Of a stretch of 64,000 bases of DNA, positions 21,877-34,100 are shown piece by piece (positions within the stretch are counted from its first letter, which is position 1; each line of letters opens with the position of its first letter). The notes beneath the pieces were generated by a model, which was given only the letters and a program-made list of their open reading frames with translations, was not told the DNA's origin and searched no databases. The position numbers and the translations under genes are program-made. Origin of the DNA: Rhipicephalus microplus (lineage: Eukaryota > Arthropoda > Arachnida > Ixodida > Ixodidae); NCBI RefSeq assembly GCF_043290135.1, contig NC_134702.1:74383417-74447416 (forward strand), given 5' to 3'.

Positions 21877-22519
21877 AGCGATACAGTATCGGTCTGCATT
21901 AGCATACCAACAGTTCACTGCGATGTACAGTTGATATTTTTACACCTGGCTAACTAACTAATATTCCTGTCCTTCTATTTTCTGTTTCTCTTCATATGCA
22001 GAATGTTTAGAGATATACTGCCAATAAACCAAGATTACTTTTTTTCTTAGTTCTTGCGTAAGACGACTAGAAAAGCATTGGTGGTTTTAAATGTAGGTTT
22101 TAATCGATGTAGTAAGTATCCTTCAGAGAGGAAATTCAGCTGAACGAAAGAACAACTTGCTGCTAGTGGGTACCAAACTAAAAAAAACCTTTGAACTATG
22201 CGTGTGATGCCCTAACAACTAAGCTATAGTGGCAGGTGTTCTTTCATCCACATTTTTTTGTTATTTCTGTGTGCATGATGCGCAAGTGTTGGCCAGCGCC
22301 AGTCATGACCGTAGCAGCAAATGTGGAAAAATACATTGTTTGCTTTGATGGTAGTCATTTTGCTTCTGTGGTATTCTGAACTCTCTGCATTGACGAATTA
22401 GGGTTCGCTACACATTAACCATCATAACTCCTAGTTGAAGTGTATTTTTTTACATGCCGAAAAGAGATACTATAAGCCGACGATTGGTTGCCTTCTAAAT
22501 GTGTGGTAAGGTCCTTCTA

Positions 22520-23371
22520 TAGTGAAACCCACTCACAACGATACCGGTTTTAAGAACATATAAGTTATAATGATGAGAAGTTGTTGCACGATCAACTTTT
22601 GTACGTTTTTTTTTGGTAAAACAACCCGCTTATAACAATGTTGGAATGCCACATTATTGCTTACAACAATTAAAGTGAAAATTAATAACAAAACAAGAAA
22701 TTCAAAGTACTGAACCTGTGCCCACAACCCCAACTCACCCAACGCCCCTTCGAATTCACATTATGCTTCACCGCATAGCGTCGTGGAATTTCGGCAAAAC
22801 TAACTTTTAAAATCCGCTATTGTGTAGGTGTGGCCGCCAGTGGCGCAATCATGAGGTGGCGCACCCTACCTGTGCCCCCCCGCCCCCCCCCCCCCACCCC
22901 CGCTGAAACTTTTTTTTTTGCCATAACATACAGAGCGCAAAATAACAAATGACTGCAACAGCATGCCCGAGCCCCACTTCATATCAAAGTGGTGGCCACA
23001 CCCTGATAAAATATTTCTGTCTAGGCTCCTAGTGGCAATGGCACTTTCCGACATGCGATTTGAGTAAAAAGTCGACACTTGTTAATATTTCAGCATGTGA
23101 AACTTCAGGCACTGCCATACATTGGCTTTGTAGAGCTTGTGGAGGTTCTGCGAAAGTGTTTGAATTTTCCAACATATCCAAAAAATTGGCAGCCTTTTTA
23201 TCCTTATCACTGATAATTGTTGGAGTATCCGATTAGATAATTTAGCCCTCTTGCAACAGTCTGGCACCTCTTACATAGCTTTTTTCGTTCAACCCACTTA
23301 TAGCAATTTTTGCTTATAACAATGAAATTTTTGTGGCACTTCAGTTTTCTTATGAGCGGGCTCGACTGCAT
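22520..23371. mobile_element. Tigger-like MITE (about 0.85 kb), probable
   Basis: The left end is AGTGAAACCCACTCACAACG and the right end, reverse complemented, is CAGTCGAGCCCGCTCATAAG. Subterminal TATAACAATG motifs lie in opposite orientation (22629-22640 and 23315-23325). The ends match only approximately, and the target duplication is not clear. A poly-C tract lies inside (22877-22895). No transposase is present. Confidence 0.5.
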
Positions 23372-24047
23372 TAAGCAGAAACAGGGAGAGCTGTTCCTAA
23401 CCATTACTTTGCGCTTTTAATTTAATTGCCACTGATGGATGTAATTGTCCTTGGCGCTCATATTTTCTATAGGGCAAGGAAGAAGAGAAACAAAATTCCC
23501 ATTCACCTTTAGGATCCAATTTTGTACCTCCATGGTAACCACGAAAAAATCGAGGAAATAGATCCACAAAGAGTAACCAAAATCACACAACTAGGGATGT
23601 CCGAATAGTAAGATTTAAAAATAAAGAATTGCGCCAAAAACAGTACACGAAAAACAGAGATGAGTGATTGGACAAGCACGCCCTCAACGGCTATTTATAA
23701 AAGTGAATGTGCATTTCTACATGCATTGTGCTAAAACATGGCTTTTCTTGCCTATATTCTTTTTTAAGTATTATCTGCGCATGTGGGGTTCTTTCTTTCT
23801 AGTTTTTGCACTCTCAGTGTTCTATATATTCACTTGCCTAAACTGTAAACAAAAAAATGTTAAACGGTGTAGGTGTCACTTGTGTCTTTTGCATACTGTG
23901 TTTTGCACAATCCTTTGTCTCTGAAATAATGTGCCAACTAGCCCCTAAATGTGTGCTAGTAGTAAATTTTTGGTTCATAGTAAATTCAAAGCAAATAGTG
24001 ATTTTTTATACTTCAAAACCTAAAAAAATTTGAATTCATGTTGCAGG

Positions 24048-24138
24048 TAATTAAAAAACTGTAATATTCTTTCAAATATTTGCACAAGCCTACAAAAAAT
24101 GTCTGTCCCACATTTATTACACAGTCTATGTGAGCATT
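24048..24138 (+). repeat. Direct repeat A, copy 1
   Basis: About 90 bp including CTTTCAAATATTTGCACA and TTCCCACATTTAT-like text, repeated at 24639-24731 with a spacing of about 590 bp. A related pair, TTCATAG.AAATTCAAAGCAA, occurs at 23970 and 24159. The region is AT-rich and otherwise unidentified. Confidence 0.7.
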
Positions 24139-24638
24139 ACTATAGTAGTAAATTTTAGGTTCATAGGAAATTCAAAGCAAATATTTATTTGGCAGAATAA
24201 TTTCGCACCAAATATTTCAAATAGCATACATTCCATTTATAAAGAAAAATTAGCAAAAATGAGCTTTTATAATTACAAAGCACATGAGAATGTAACTCTT
24301 TTTGGTTCAAAGTGAAATGGAAGCAACATTGAATAATTTCATTACCATCCAAGTGAGAACTAATAAAATATGTCACGTTTTAAAATTTGCTACATTTAGA
24401 ACATATAAGCCCATTTAACAAGCTTTTGAACTTGAAAATTGATCACCGATTGATCGGCTTGAGGTAAAATGTTTTTTAATCTTGAAATGGGCTTTGCCGC
24501 AGTGTGGATTTTTTCGGGCTAGTTTTTGTGGAATAGCATTGCTATACCACAGTGAAAGCACATTTACAGAAGAATTACACGTTATTCATTCATTTTGAAC
24601 ACTTGAAAATCTCTTAAATTGTCAATTCATGTCAAAGC

Positions 24639-24731
24639 TAATTAAAATACTGTAATATACCTTCAAATATTTGCACATGTCTTTACAAAACATCCGTTCC
24701 ACATTTATCACACAGTCTATCTGAACATTGC
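24639..24731 (+). repeat. Direct repeat A, copy 2
   Basis: Second copy of 24048-24138, with substitutions and small indels. The shared end is CACAGTCTAT.TGA.CATT. Confidence 0.7.
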
Positions 24732-25020
24732 AGAAAGTCTAGAAATTAAAACACTAAACCATAGCACCACGCCGGTACACCCACTCAATTACTCATGCAT
24801 GCAAAGCTTCACAAGAAGACTTGCCAAGATTCCTTTCTATGTCACGCCGCTTTTTTGTGTTTGTATTAGCTAAGCATTTTTTGTGTGCAAATGATGTACC
24901 AACCACGTGTATCTTCTTTCTTGTATATTGAGCTACCAAAGAAATTAATGCAACACAGAAACGGGACTACAAAAGAAGCATTGTCTATTTACATAACCAG
25001 AGCAAAACAAAGTGCGGTAA

Positions 25021-25123
25021 TCAGAAATTCAAGTCATCATCAGGATCATCTTCTTCGTCAAAATCATCCTCCCGCTCCATGACGTATGTGATCTCCCCCT
25101 TTCCTTTGCTGGAAGATGCCGTC
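25021..25123 (-). CDS. ELP5: ELP5 exon 9 (last; stop TGA at 25021-25023)
   Basis: The acceptor is GTGTGCAG and the first G completes a Lys codon from exon 8. It encodes a Ser/Lys-rich linker, EITYVMERE, and the acidic DDFDEEDDPDDDLNF terminus diagnostic of ELP5. Confidence 0.9.
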
Positions 25124-28100
25124 CTGCACACATTGCATATTCAAGAAGCTTGATGGCGTAAAAAGATCCCCAAAAGTAAAATCGCACCATCTCAAACTTT
25201 TTACAAAATGTGAGTATTAAGAGTATAGTGATAATTTCTTTTGATCATTTCTCATGAAATGTTGAAAAGAAAAAATAATCGGCAACTGAGATGGCTGCTG
25301 TATATGAAGGACGTGCAGAAGAATGTACTTACCGCACTGCAACACATAAACATGAAAGAAAAAATAATAATAAAAAGACGAAACAGATACACAATCCAGC
25401 ATTGCTGCAGTACGATAGTTTGGTATCAGTTGAGCACACCAATGTCATAACTACAAGGAAAGCTCAAATGTAGAGATACAATCGAAACCCGTTCTTCTCT
25501 GCTCCATTATTTATCAATCAATAAGCCGTCAACACTGGGCGACATCATCACAGCCCAAACAGAATGCTCCAGTGCTTACTTGAGATATGGCAGTACAAGG
25601 TTATCCTTGGCTACTTTCTCCTCTTCGCTGAGCCGAAGGTTGAAGGTAAGGTTCGCCGTTGGGTCAGGCTGCTGTGTCTATGGGCAAAATACAATAAGGT
25701 GGAAATCACGCCGACATTTCATGCTTGACGGCAACAGAAACCATGGAACTCATAATCTATAGGCAAAAGAATAAGTACATGGAGGCCACACCATGTGGAT
25801 ATTATACTACAATAGTCCGTACAAAGGAACACATTGTACATTTCAAATTACTATGTTAACCAGAGTTTTGAACAAATGAAGTAGTATCAAAAAGCACTTA
25901 TTTCCAGAGAAATAATGGCTGGGTAAGTTTTTGCAAGATAAGCAGTCCTCACCCCATGTGCCTTCACATTACTACGTAGCAATAACTTTTCTATGCGGCT
26001 ACAAGTGTTTCGTAGTAGTGTGTTGAAATGTTTGAGACATGACCACCAAGACCCACACTAGCCATTGAACTTCTGTCACCCTAATTAGCCAGGTCAGAAG
26101 CATTCTTCAAGCTGCAGCAAAATGTCTCGATGATTTTAAGAAACTTGTATTGAAAAATAGATCTTACTGGCGTTCTTATGGTTATGGTGTCACCAGAATT
26201 AATCAGGCACTCAATACTACAGTCAAACTCCGTTACAACGGTATTTCCGCTTCAACAAATGTTTTTTGATGTTCTGCTCGCATCCCATAGACTCTGATGC
26301 ATTAAACTAATGCATTAAAACTACCCCCATAAAGCACCACTTTTTCATTGTTCTCCCAGTTCAACGAAATTTTACTCGACCAGCCACAAATCGAGCCACG
26401 CTAAATGGTATATTGAAGTGACACCTCTTGTTATCCTTAAAAAGGGCACGAAAAAAAGTACACTTGACAGCGGCTGTTGTATCTTGAAATTTATTTTCTC
26501 GTGCTGTCTCTAATGGGAAACTATTATTAGCTGGCCCACGTTCAGAGTCTAATTTAAGCATTTTTTTGGTTATCGAACAGCTAAAATGATCTTAAATATA
26601 CCAAAGTTGACCTAAGCCCATGTATCCCGCCGAATCCTGCAAAACCATGACACAACAGCATTTCGTGTAGCATGCGAAGGCCGAGCCGAATTCACACGTA
26701 GGATATTGGCTGCTGGCTCATTTTTTTTCCCCACATGTTGTGTGGCAATAACAGTGTTAGTTCTGGTTATTCCGTGCCTTATTCCTCGTCCCCTTAGCTC
26801 AGTAGATCATTAGTTCAGCACATTGTTAGCTTTAACCTGTGTATTGTTTTTCCTCGCTCCACGGGCAGCGAGGGCTTATGGGGATGCCAGAGAGTAAGAA
26901 ACTGAAGTTTTTTTCGCTAGAGCAGAAGGTGAAAATAATTGCTGCAGCAGCAGCAGGACGAAAAAAGAGATGTATTGCCAAGGAATATCGCCGAGCATCT
27001 TAAATGCGTTAGCACTGGGTACATCTGCCTAACGGCCAACGAAGATCACCCAGCCAGCCCATAAGGAACTTGACAAGGCAGTGTATGCCTGGTTTTGCGA
27101 AATCGGGGCTAAAAAGGTACCAATCAGTGGTACCTAATTCAGAAGATAGCACTGAACTACTCCTGCATTTTAGGCATCAACAAAATCTTCAAGGCAAGTG
27201 CCGGGTGGCTCAACCAATTGAAGGAGCGCCATGAGATTGTTAGGAATGTGCTATGCAGAGAGTCCACTTCTGCAGACTGCGACAGTCCGTCATCATGGAT
27301 CGCACCGATTGCTGCTCACATCAACGAGAAGTACGCTGCGTCCAATGTGCGCAATTCGGCTGAGATCGGGTTCTTCTATGAAATGCTACCAGCAAAGACG
27401 CTCCACTTCAAAGGCTAAAGGTGCCATGGAGGCAAGCAGAGCAAAAAGCGAGTCACCGTGTTGCTCTGCACAAATATAAACGGGTCCGACAAACAGCCCC
27501 TTCTTGTTATAGGCAAGGGTGCCGAACTGTGGTGCTTCAAGGGCACAAAAAACTTGCCAGTGAAGTATGTTGCCAAGCCGCTCATGGATGACGAGGGACA
27601 ACAACATAAAAAGCAAGACTGTAGGGTTTATTTGCTGCTGTTAATTGCTCGGCACATCACCTGGACAGCAACATCAAGCTGACGAACGTTGCGTTGGAGT
27701 TTTTTCCGCCGAACTGCATGTCGCTGGTTCAGCCTTTAGATCAAGGCATCACTAACAGCTCAAAGTAAGCATACCGATCAAGGCTTCTTCAGCGAATTCT
27801 GTTGAACACAGAGCATGGCCACGACACCGAAGTCGACTTGCTCATGGCTATGAAAATGTTGGCCGCCGCATGGATGTCGACAGGGCATGACATTGTAAAG
27901 AACTGTTTTGCACACGCTGGGTTTTGGCCCGAAGAGATGAACTTGGTTGGCACAAGTAATGACACAAGCTGCCAACGACATTGAACCGAGGCAAGACACG
28001 AACGCTTCTGCAGCATGGGCAGCTCTCAAGAATGCCGGCAATGTAGCCAAGAGCGTTGTCTTGAGCGATTACGTTAATGTTGAAACTGAGTGATGCCGAG

Positions 28101-31100
28101 ATCCTTAGGGGTGCTCGCATGGCTACAGCCGCTGCCAATTCATTCGACGACAAGAAAGCCGCGCATGGTGTTCTGGCGATCCCGACACCAGTAACCACGT
28201 CGCAGGTCATGGACTCCTTGGACATCCTGCGTTTTTTCCTTGGCGCCCATGACGACGGTGTCGGCAGTCAAAGTAAGTGATTTTTTAAAGTTTTGGAGAT
28301 AAACTGCTCCCTTAAGTGTCGTGCATATCTTTTTCTCTTTATTTACCCCTTTTTCCACAATAAAGAAATTCCCGCTACAACAAAATTTTTCAAAATCCCC
28401 GTGTCTTTCGTTGTAGCCAAATTTGACTGTATTAAGGGCGACCAAATATTTTTCGTTTATGCCAGAATCTCGTACATATTTCCAGCAATTATTCAGATGA
28501 CATCACTTATAATCTTATCCACATGTCAAACATTTAGCAACAGTTGTAGCGTAATATTTATTAGTCAACAATGTTGAAGGACCGGATTGCCCACACTAAC
28601 CACTCAATGTTGCTCAGTAGCATTTGCTTCATATTTAATTTAATGATTACAAATCATCCCAGTTGCTCATTGGTTTTCTGTGAGAAATTCAGGAGTTTAC
28701 CAGAATTTCATGTTGGTCACGTGATTTATGAAGTCATAATGCTTCTGTTTTCAAAGTGTGTAACAATTTCTAGTAGAGTTTTCGTAGTACGACCCTGACA
28801 TAAGTTTGACTGGAAATTGCTATTTTCAGAGGAAGAAGTGTTTGATTTGTTATTGTATCAAAGCATAACATAGCAAAATGCTGCGGCCGATTGAATCGGG
28901 TGCAAGTGTGCTGATCAATTAAGCTGTATTTAACCAGCAAAAGGCAATATTAAGATTTAGATATTGAAAGTTCTTGCTCAAAAAAATGAACGAATGCAAG
29001 ATGGAACCTTCTTTTTTGAAGGGGGGGGGGGGGGAGAATCAGGTGAATCAAGAGATCGATCCAGCTGCAGTTAACAGAATTTTACTGCACACACAAAAGT
29101 CATTTAGAAAATGTGACCTTTGCCATCACAATTACTTTACAGTGTATTTTTAGAACTGCAGCATAAGCAACAAGCCTGCCAATAAAATGCTTGTGAATAT
29201 GCGCTCACCACGGGCTTAGCATCATGTTTTTCAGCAACCTTCTTGATGTCAGTAATGGAAAGGTCTGGCTTGAGAACAAACTCTTCATCCTGAAGAAATG
29301 TAATTGAACAGCGACAATGTAATCATCAGAACTGCTCTATTAGACAGAAAAGTATCTCAACTTTAATAACTAAAAACTGTTCTTTAACCTTGAATTTAAT
29401 AGACACAACTATAGTAGTAGCTGTTTTCAGTTTGAAATGAAGTGCGTAAAAAATAAAGGGAACACACAATGCCATTAGAGCTAGATTGACCATTCCAGTA
29501 ACCTACTACAGTACGTGATCCAAAGCCTTCAATCAATAAGGTACCCATAAAGGTAATTTGCCACTTTCCTGTTGTTAGCATTAAATAATTAACATCATAC
29601 CTGTACTCGAATGAATGTTGTACAGCCGCCACCATGATGGTAAATGTCACAGGCTAACACTCCAATGACCAGGTTGCGTACAACTACACAAATAACTAAG
29701 ACAGAGACTGGGAGAATAGCACCAGTAACAACAGCTAATTTGTATTTTTATATTATGGAGTGGATTTAGCTCGCACCCACAGCAAGTTGTGCTGTCACGT
29801 TTTTTCACTTTCACAGTATTATTAACACGATAGCCCAAAAGCTCCTTTCACAAAAATTCCAGTGTCGGTGTCAGTGGTGTCGGCGTCTGTCGATGTGCGT
29901 GAAAAATCAGCATTGTCCCCGAGCAAAAATTTGAAGTAGGCGCAAATAATGAAATACAGTAAAAAATCTTTCGTTCAAGTGGGACGGGAGATTCACACCT
30001 GCAACCTCTTGCTCTGTGGCCGGATACGTCTAGCCACTTGGCCACCTAAATCCTCTAGCATACAAATGGTGAGCTATTCATACACACCATTTAGCATTGG
30101 TGGCACGCACATCTCGTGGGTTCTTCAGCGATTCAGCATAACATCCGTGCGGTGGCTCAAAGGGCCCTTGGCAGCGATATTAAATTGAATTGCCCCACCG
30201 TGTGGCCGTGTTTCATCACGCTGCATGCATGGATATCGGACTCCGAAAGCATCCGAATTTTTACTTCCCTTGCGGCACTGTTGAGGTCTCCGCTGACATG
30301 TGAAGCCAGGCTAGTGATCCTAGAATGCCTTTAGATATCATAATAATGTTTTCCAGATGCAATTGGTGGATAAACAAGCCATAAGGAAAGAGAGAAATAT
30401 CTTTCGATTATTAAATCTGTAGATGCTAATGAGGTTGATGCTCTTAGTGAGAACCACAGTCAAGTCTCATTTGTTGAACTTCCTTAAGAAATAGTGCGTC
30501 TAGCTGGTCCAACCTGGGAATATGGGGGATCTAGGTGTGTCTTGTGGAACTGTAAAAAAATATCAATAAACATTAAAAACGAAATATATAAATATCAGTT
30601 CTGGAACAAGAATCTATTGCAACTCAGAACAAGAAAGTATAGATGGAAGGAAAAACTCGCGGCACACTCTTGACAAGCAAAAAAAAAAAAACATGAATCA
30701 TCTTATGCTGGCACAAGGGATGGCCTAACCCAAAGAGAAATATTTGCATCATCATTGCAACGTTCATAATGAATAAGCGCATTTTTTTATTCCTTAGAAA
30801 TAGCTGCCCACATTGTTACAAAAAGATAAATAAGACAAAACAAATATTCAACACATTGTATAAATTACATATTGCAATTTTGTTGGTTAAACTTGTTGCT
30901 GGGTGGCTGACCCCCTTTGTGGGCACCATTATAACATGCTGTCAGGCCAAGAAGATGGGGCATTCAGTCGCAAAATTGACTTGTTATAAGGTAAGCCTGT
31001 TGCGTGTGTCTCGCACGAATAAAATGTTTTTGAGGTGTTCAGTTTGTGCATAGCCAGACATACTAAGTCGTAACCTAATGGCTGCTCTCACAGATTCAAG

Positions 31101-34100
31101 ACTGCTAGAGTCACCTTTGTTTCGTAACATCTTCTATTGTGTTTGTATTTGTGCCGATAGAGTAGCAGCACACGAAAGCACTCTTACCTCTCTAACGACA
31201 CGTCCTCCTGGCTTTCTGTGAACAGTCTTGCATCCGAGTGTGCTTCCACCGTCACGCACGTAAGGTGCCAGAGTAGTGGTGGCTAGATAGCACAACTTGT
31301 CGACCTCGTGTTCTTCGTGCACATCAGCGTGGAGGAGAGCCACAATTATCTGCAAGGCTGGCAAGGCAGTGGACGCATCAGAAGCGTTCATGATGTAATG
31401 AAGACATTGAATTTCTTGCAGCATGTTTGTTGGGGTCAACTGATAGTTCCTGCGAAATGTATACTAAAACAAAGTTTCACAGGATGACGATGGCAACACA
31501 GGGCACTTTCCCGCGCACTGTAGTTACCTAAGCAGCATATATCGTTTAACTCTCAACGACAAAAAATGGAAACGACATAACATGGTTACACAAGACTACT
31601 ATTCAAATGAATAAGGATTTTATTCTTTAATCTTGTTGCAGTATGCAACTTCTCCAACCAATGTAGGCCCGTCATAGATTTCCCTTATAAATACATGAAG
31701 TTACATTCGAAAAAGCATGTGCATTTGGTCTGGTTACAAGTTGATCAGAAAATACTGCTAAAGAATGAAACATAAGAAGTAGAGAGACAACGAGATCTGC
31801 GTTATATATAGTGCTTCGATATCATAATCATCGTGATCATCAGCTTATTCTATGTACACATCGGGACGAACACCTCTCTTCCAATACCCTCAAATTTGCC
31901 CCATCTTGATTGATATATGGGGTTTAACGTCCCAAAACCACCATATGATTATGAGAGATGCCGTAGTGGAGGGCTCCGGAAATTTCGACCATCTGGGGTC
32001 CTTTAACGTGCACCCAAATCTGAGCACACGGGCCTACAGCATTTCCACTTCCATCGGAAATGCAGCTGCTGCAGCCGGGATTCGATCCCGCGACCTGCAG
32101 GTCAGCAGCCTTAGCCACTAGACCGCCGTGGCGGGGCAATTCGCCCCATCTTGTGCAAGCTGATATACTGCTTACAAGTCAGGCCCACAGAATCCCTAGT
32201 TTCTCGGTTTCTTACACTGTCAAACCGAGGATGTATGTAACAGAATTAAGAATAGCCAGAGGTTCTGTAAAGTACCACAGGGCTCATTTTGATTGGCAGG
32301 ATATTAACGCCCCAAGTGTCGAATTTTTCAAGAAAGGCATTCTCAAATGGTCGAATTACTTTACTGCAGCATTTGAATGCATGAAATGTGTTATGTTTAG
32401 AAATGATAGTATGAAAAATGAGGTACAGTATTTTGGTGTTAGCATTACTTAGAACTGGAGAACGCTCAATAGCATTTCAGAGTGTCGTGACTCTTGAAAC
32501 ATGGGTCACAGCGATTTATCACCGTCTGCACACATAACACGCATCTCAGTTCTCTTCTTGGAGCGAGGAGTTGTGTGCTGGCAAACACACCGCATTTTCT
32601 CTGCGTGTAGCTGCCATGGAGCAGAGTAAACTACGTAATAAATAAGAACAGGAATACCTCAAGAGTGTCAGGAGTAAACGAGCTAAGAGCAACACCAATA
32701 AAGATGAAAATCATTTTCAATCACTCCTGCAAGGGTATGCCGATAAAAAGATCAAGTTTCTCACGTCTCTGTTGTGACCACGACGCGAAACTGAAACCAC
32801 AAAAAGGCATTGTAAGCCAAGGTTGCCGCAGACCACGTGATATACTGGCTATAGAACTCTGTTATTGTCTGTTTATCTCCGCAAGGAGGTAGCACAATCA
32901 CTTATAATGCTTCTTGTAAATCCTAGGTGGTGGCAGCACCTCCCATTAATTACAGAGCATCATTACGGGGCGAAACTTCAAGTGGAGGGTTGAAAACGTG
33001 CCCGTTCGGCAAAGACACTATGGGATGGAAAACTGCTGCAATAAATGTACTCCAAAAACACTCAAAGAGTTAAAGTGCTCCACTTATGAAGAGCCGCTTC
33101 AGGGGCTTACTTAAGCTGATTGCCTAGACTATAAAAAAAGAGGAAAATCAACAAACATTGTCAAGTATTAATAATGCGTTTGACAAGGTTCAGGTGGGCT
33201 AAAGGGGCCATGACACAGCCACTCAAGAATTAGCATTTTTTAGCAAAGAAATAGAAGCAAAGTGTCTACTATTTAATGTGACAAATGACCTGTAAAATAT
33301 TATCTGAGTGCGAAACAAGCTATAGAGGTCGCTGGCTATACACCCCGCCTACCGCTGGCGTCCTTCATTTTGTCATGGCTTGTTTGAGGTCGTGCGCTCC
33401 AAGGAGCAGAGCCGTCGTCTTTTGTAGAAGTTTCAGTCATTGTAAATCGTTCAATTTCAATGCCACGCTGAACAAATCAGAATTAGAATCATCACACATG
33501 CAGCTGAGCACGAAACAAGATTGTTTGTTGGAATGCTGACTGTCATAAAGCAAGTAGCGTGAAAAGGCAGTCGTCAATCCCCAGCATAAGGCTGTGTTTC
33601 AATAAAAAAAGTAGTTTTTTATAGTTATACCTTTTATACCTTTTTATAGTTTATACATATTTAATTAAATGACACATCTGCAAAAAAGTCCATGAATGTG
33701 CACTGCGCAATGTACGCCACAAGTACAACTGGGAGGTTCCAGTCAGATTGCTGAAAATATGAATATATATTGCTTGCACTCAATAGTTTATGAACAATCC
33801 ATCCATTTACTTCTGTTTGCTTCATGATTTCACACTGGCTTCAGTGGATCTGAACTTACTGGCCTATTCCAATATCGTCACATCAGTCCTGCATTAAACG
33901 CAATCACTAAGCATTTTACAGCTCATTACAGTATGCAAGAATGTTTTGTTTTTCCCATTTCACATGATACTGCTGTTGTGTCAATTGCACAGCAGCCATG
34001 AGCCAAAGCTGTGACGTGACCTACATAGTACTTGTTTCCTAAATGAAATTGTCCCTGATCCATCGCAATGGGCGCAGAGTTTTAAAGTAGGTCACTGGCG

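Larger units (their letters stand above)
18179..25020. other. Intergenic region between convergent MRPS22 and ELP5
   Basis: About 6.8 kb with no recognisable host exon. It contains small hairpins near 18610-18655, a CT microsatellite (20637-20650), a diverged copy of the 600-bp TTAA MITE (21322-21876), a Tigger-like MITE (22520-23371) and AT-rich sequence with internal direct repeats (23960-24731). 18660-20636 and 20651-21320 show nothing I can identify. Confidence 0.7.
25678..29208 (-). other. ELP5: ELP5 intron 7
   Basis: The largest ELP5 intron (3.5 kb). Most of it is a Tigger-like transposon (26220-28429). A poly-G tract lies near 29024-29033. No other exon is recognised. Confidence 0.8.

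Noticed and set aside
33198..33620. A further TTAA-type MITE starting AAAGGGGCCATGACAC
   Set aside because: Only one end is visible; no matching inverted end or TTAA pair was found, so it is mentioned only within the ELP5 intron entry.
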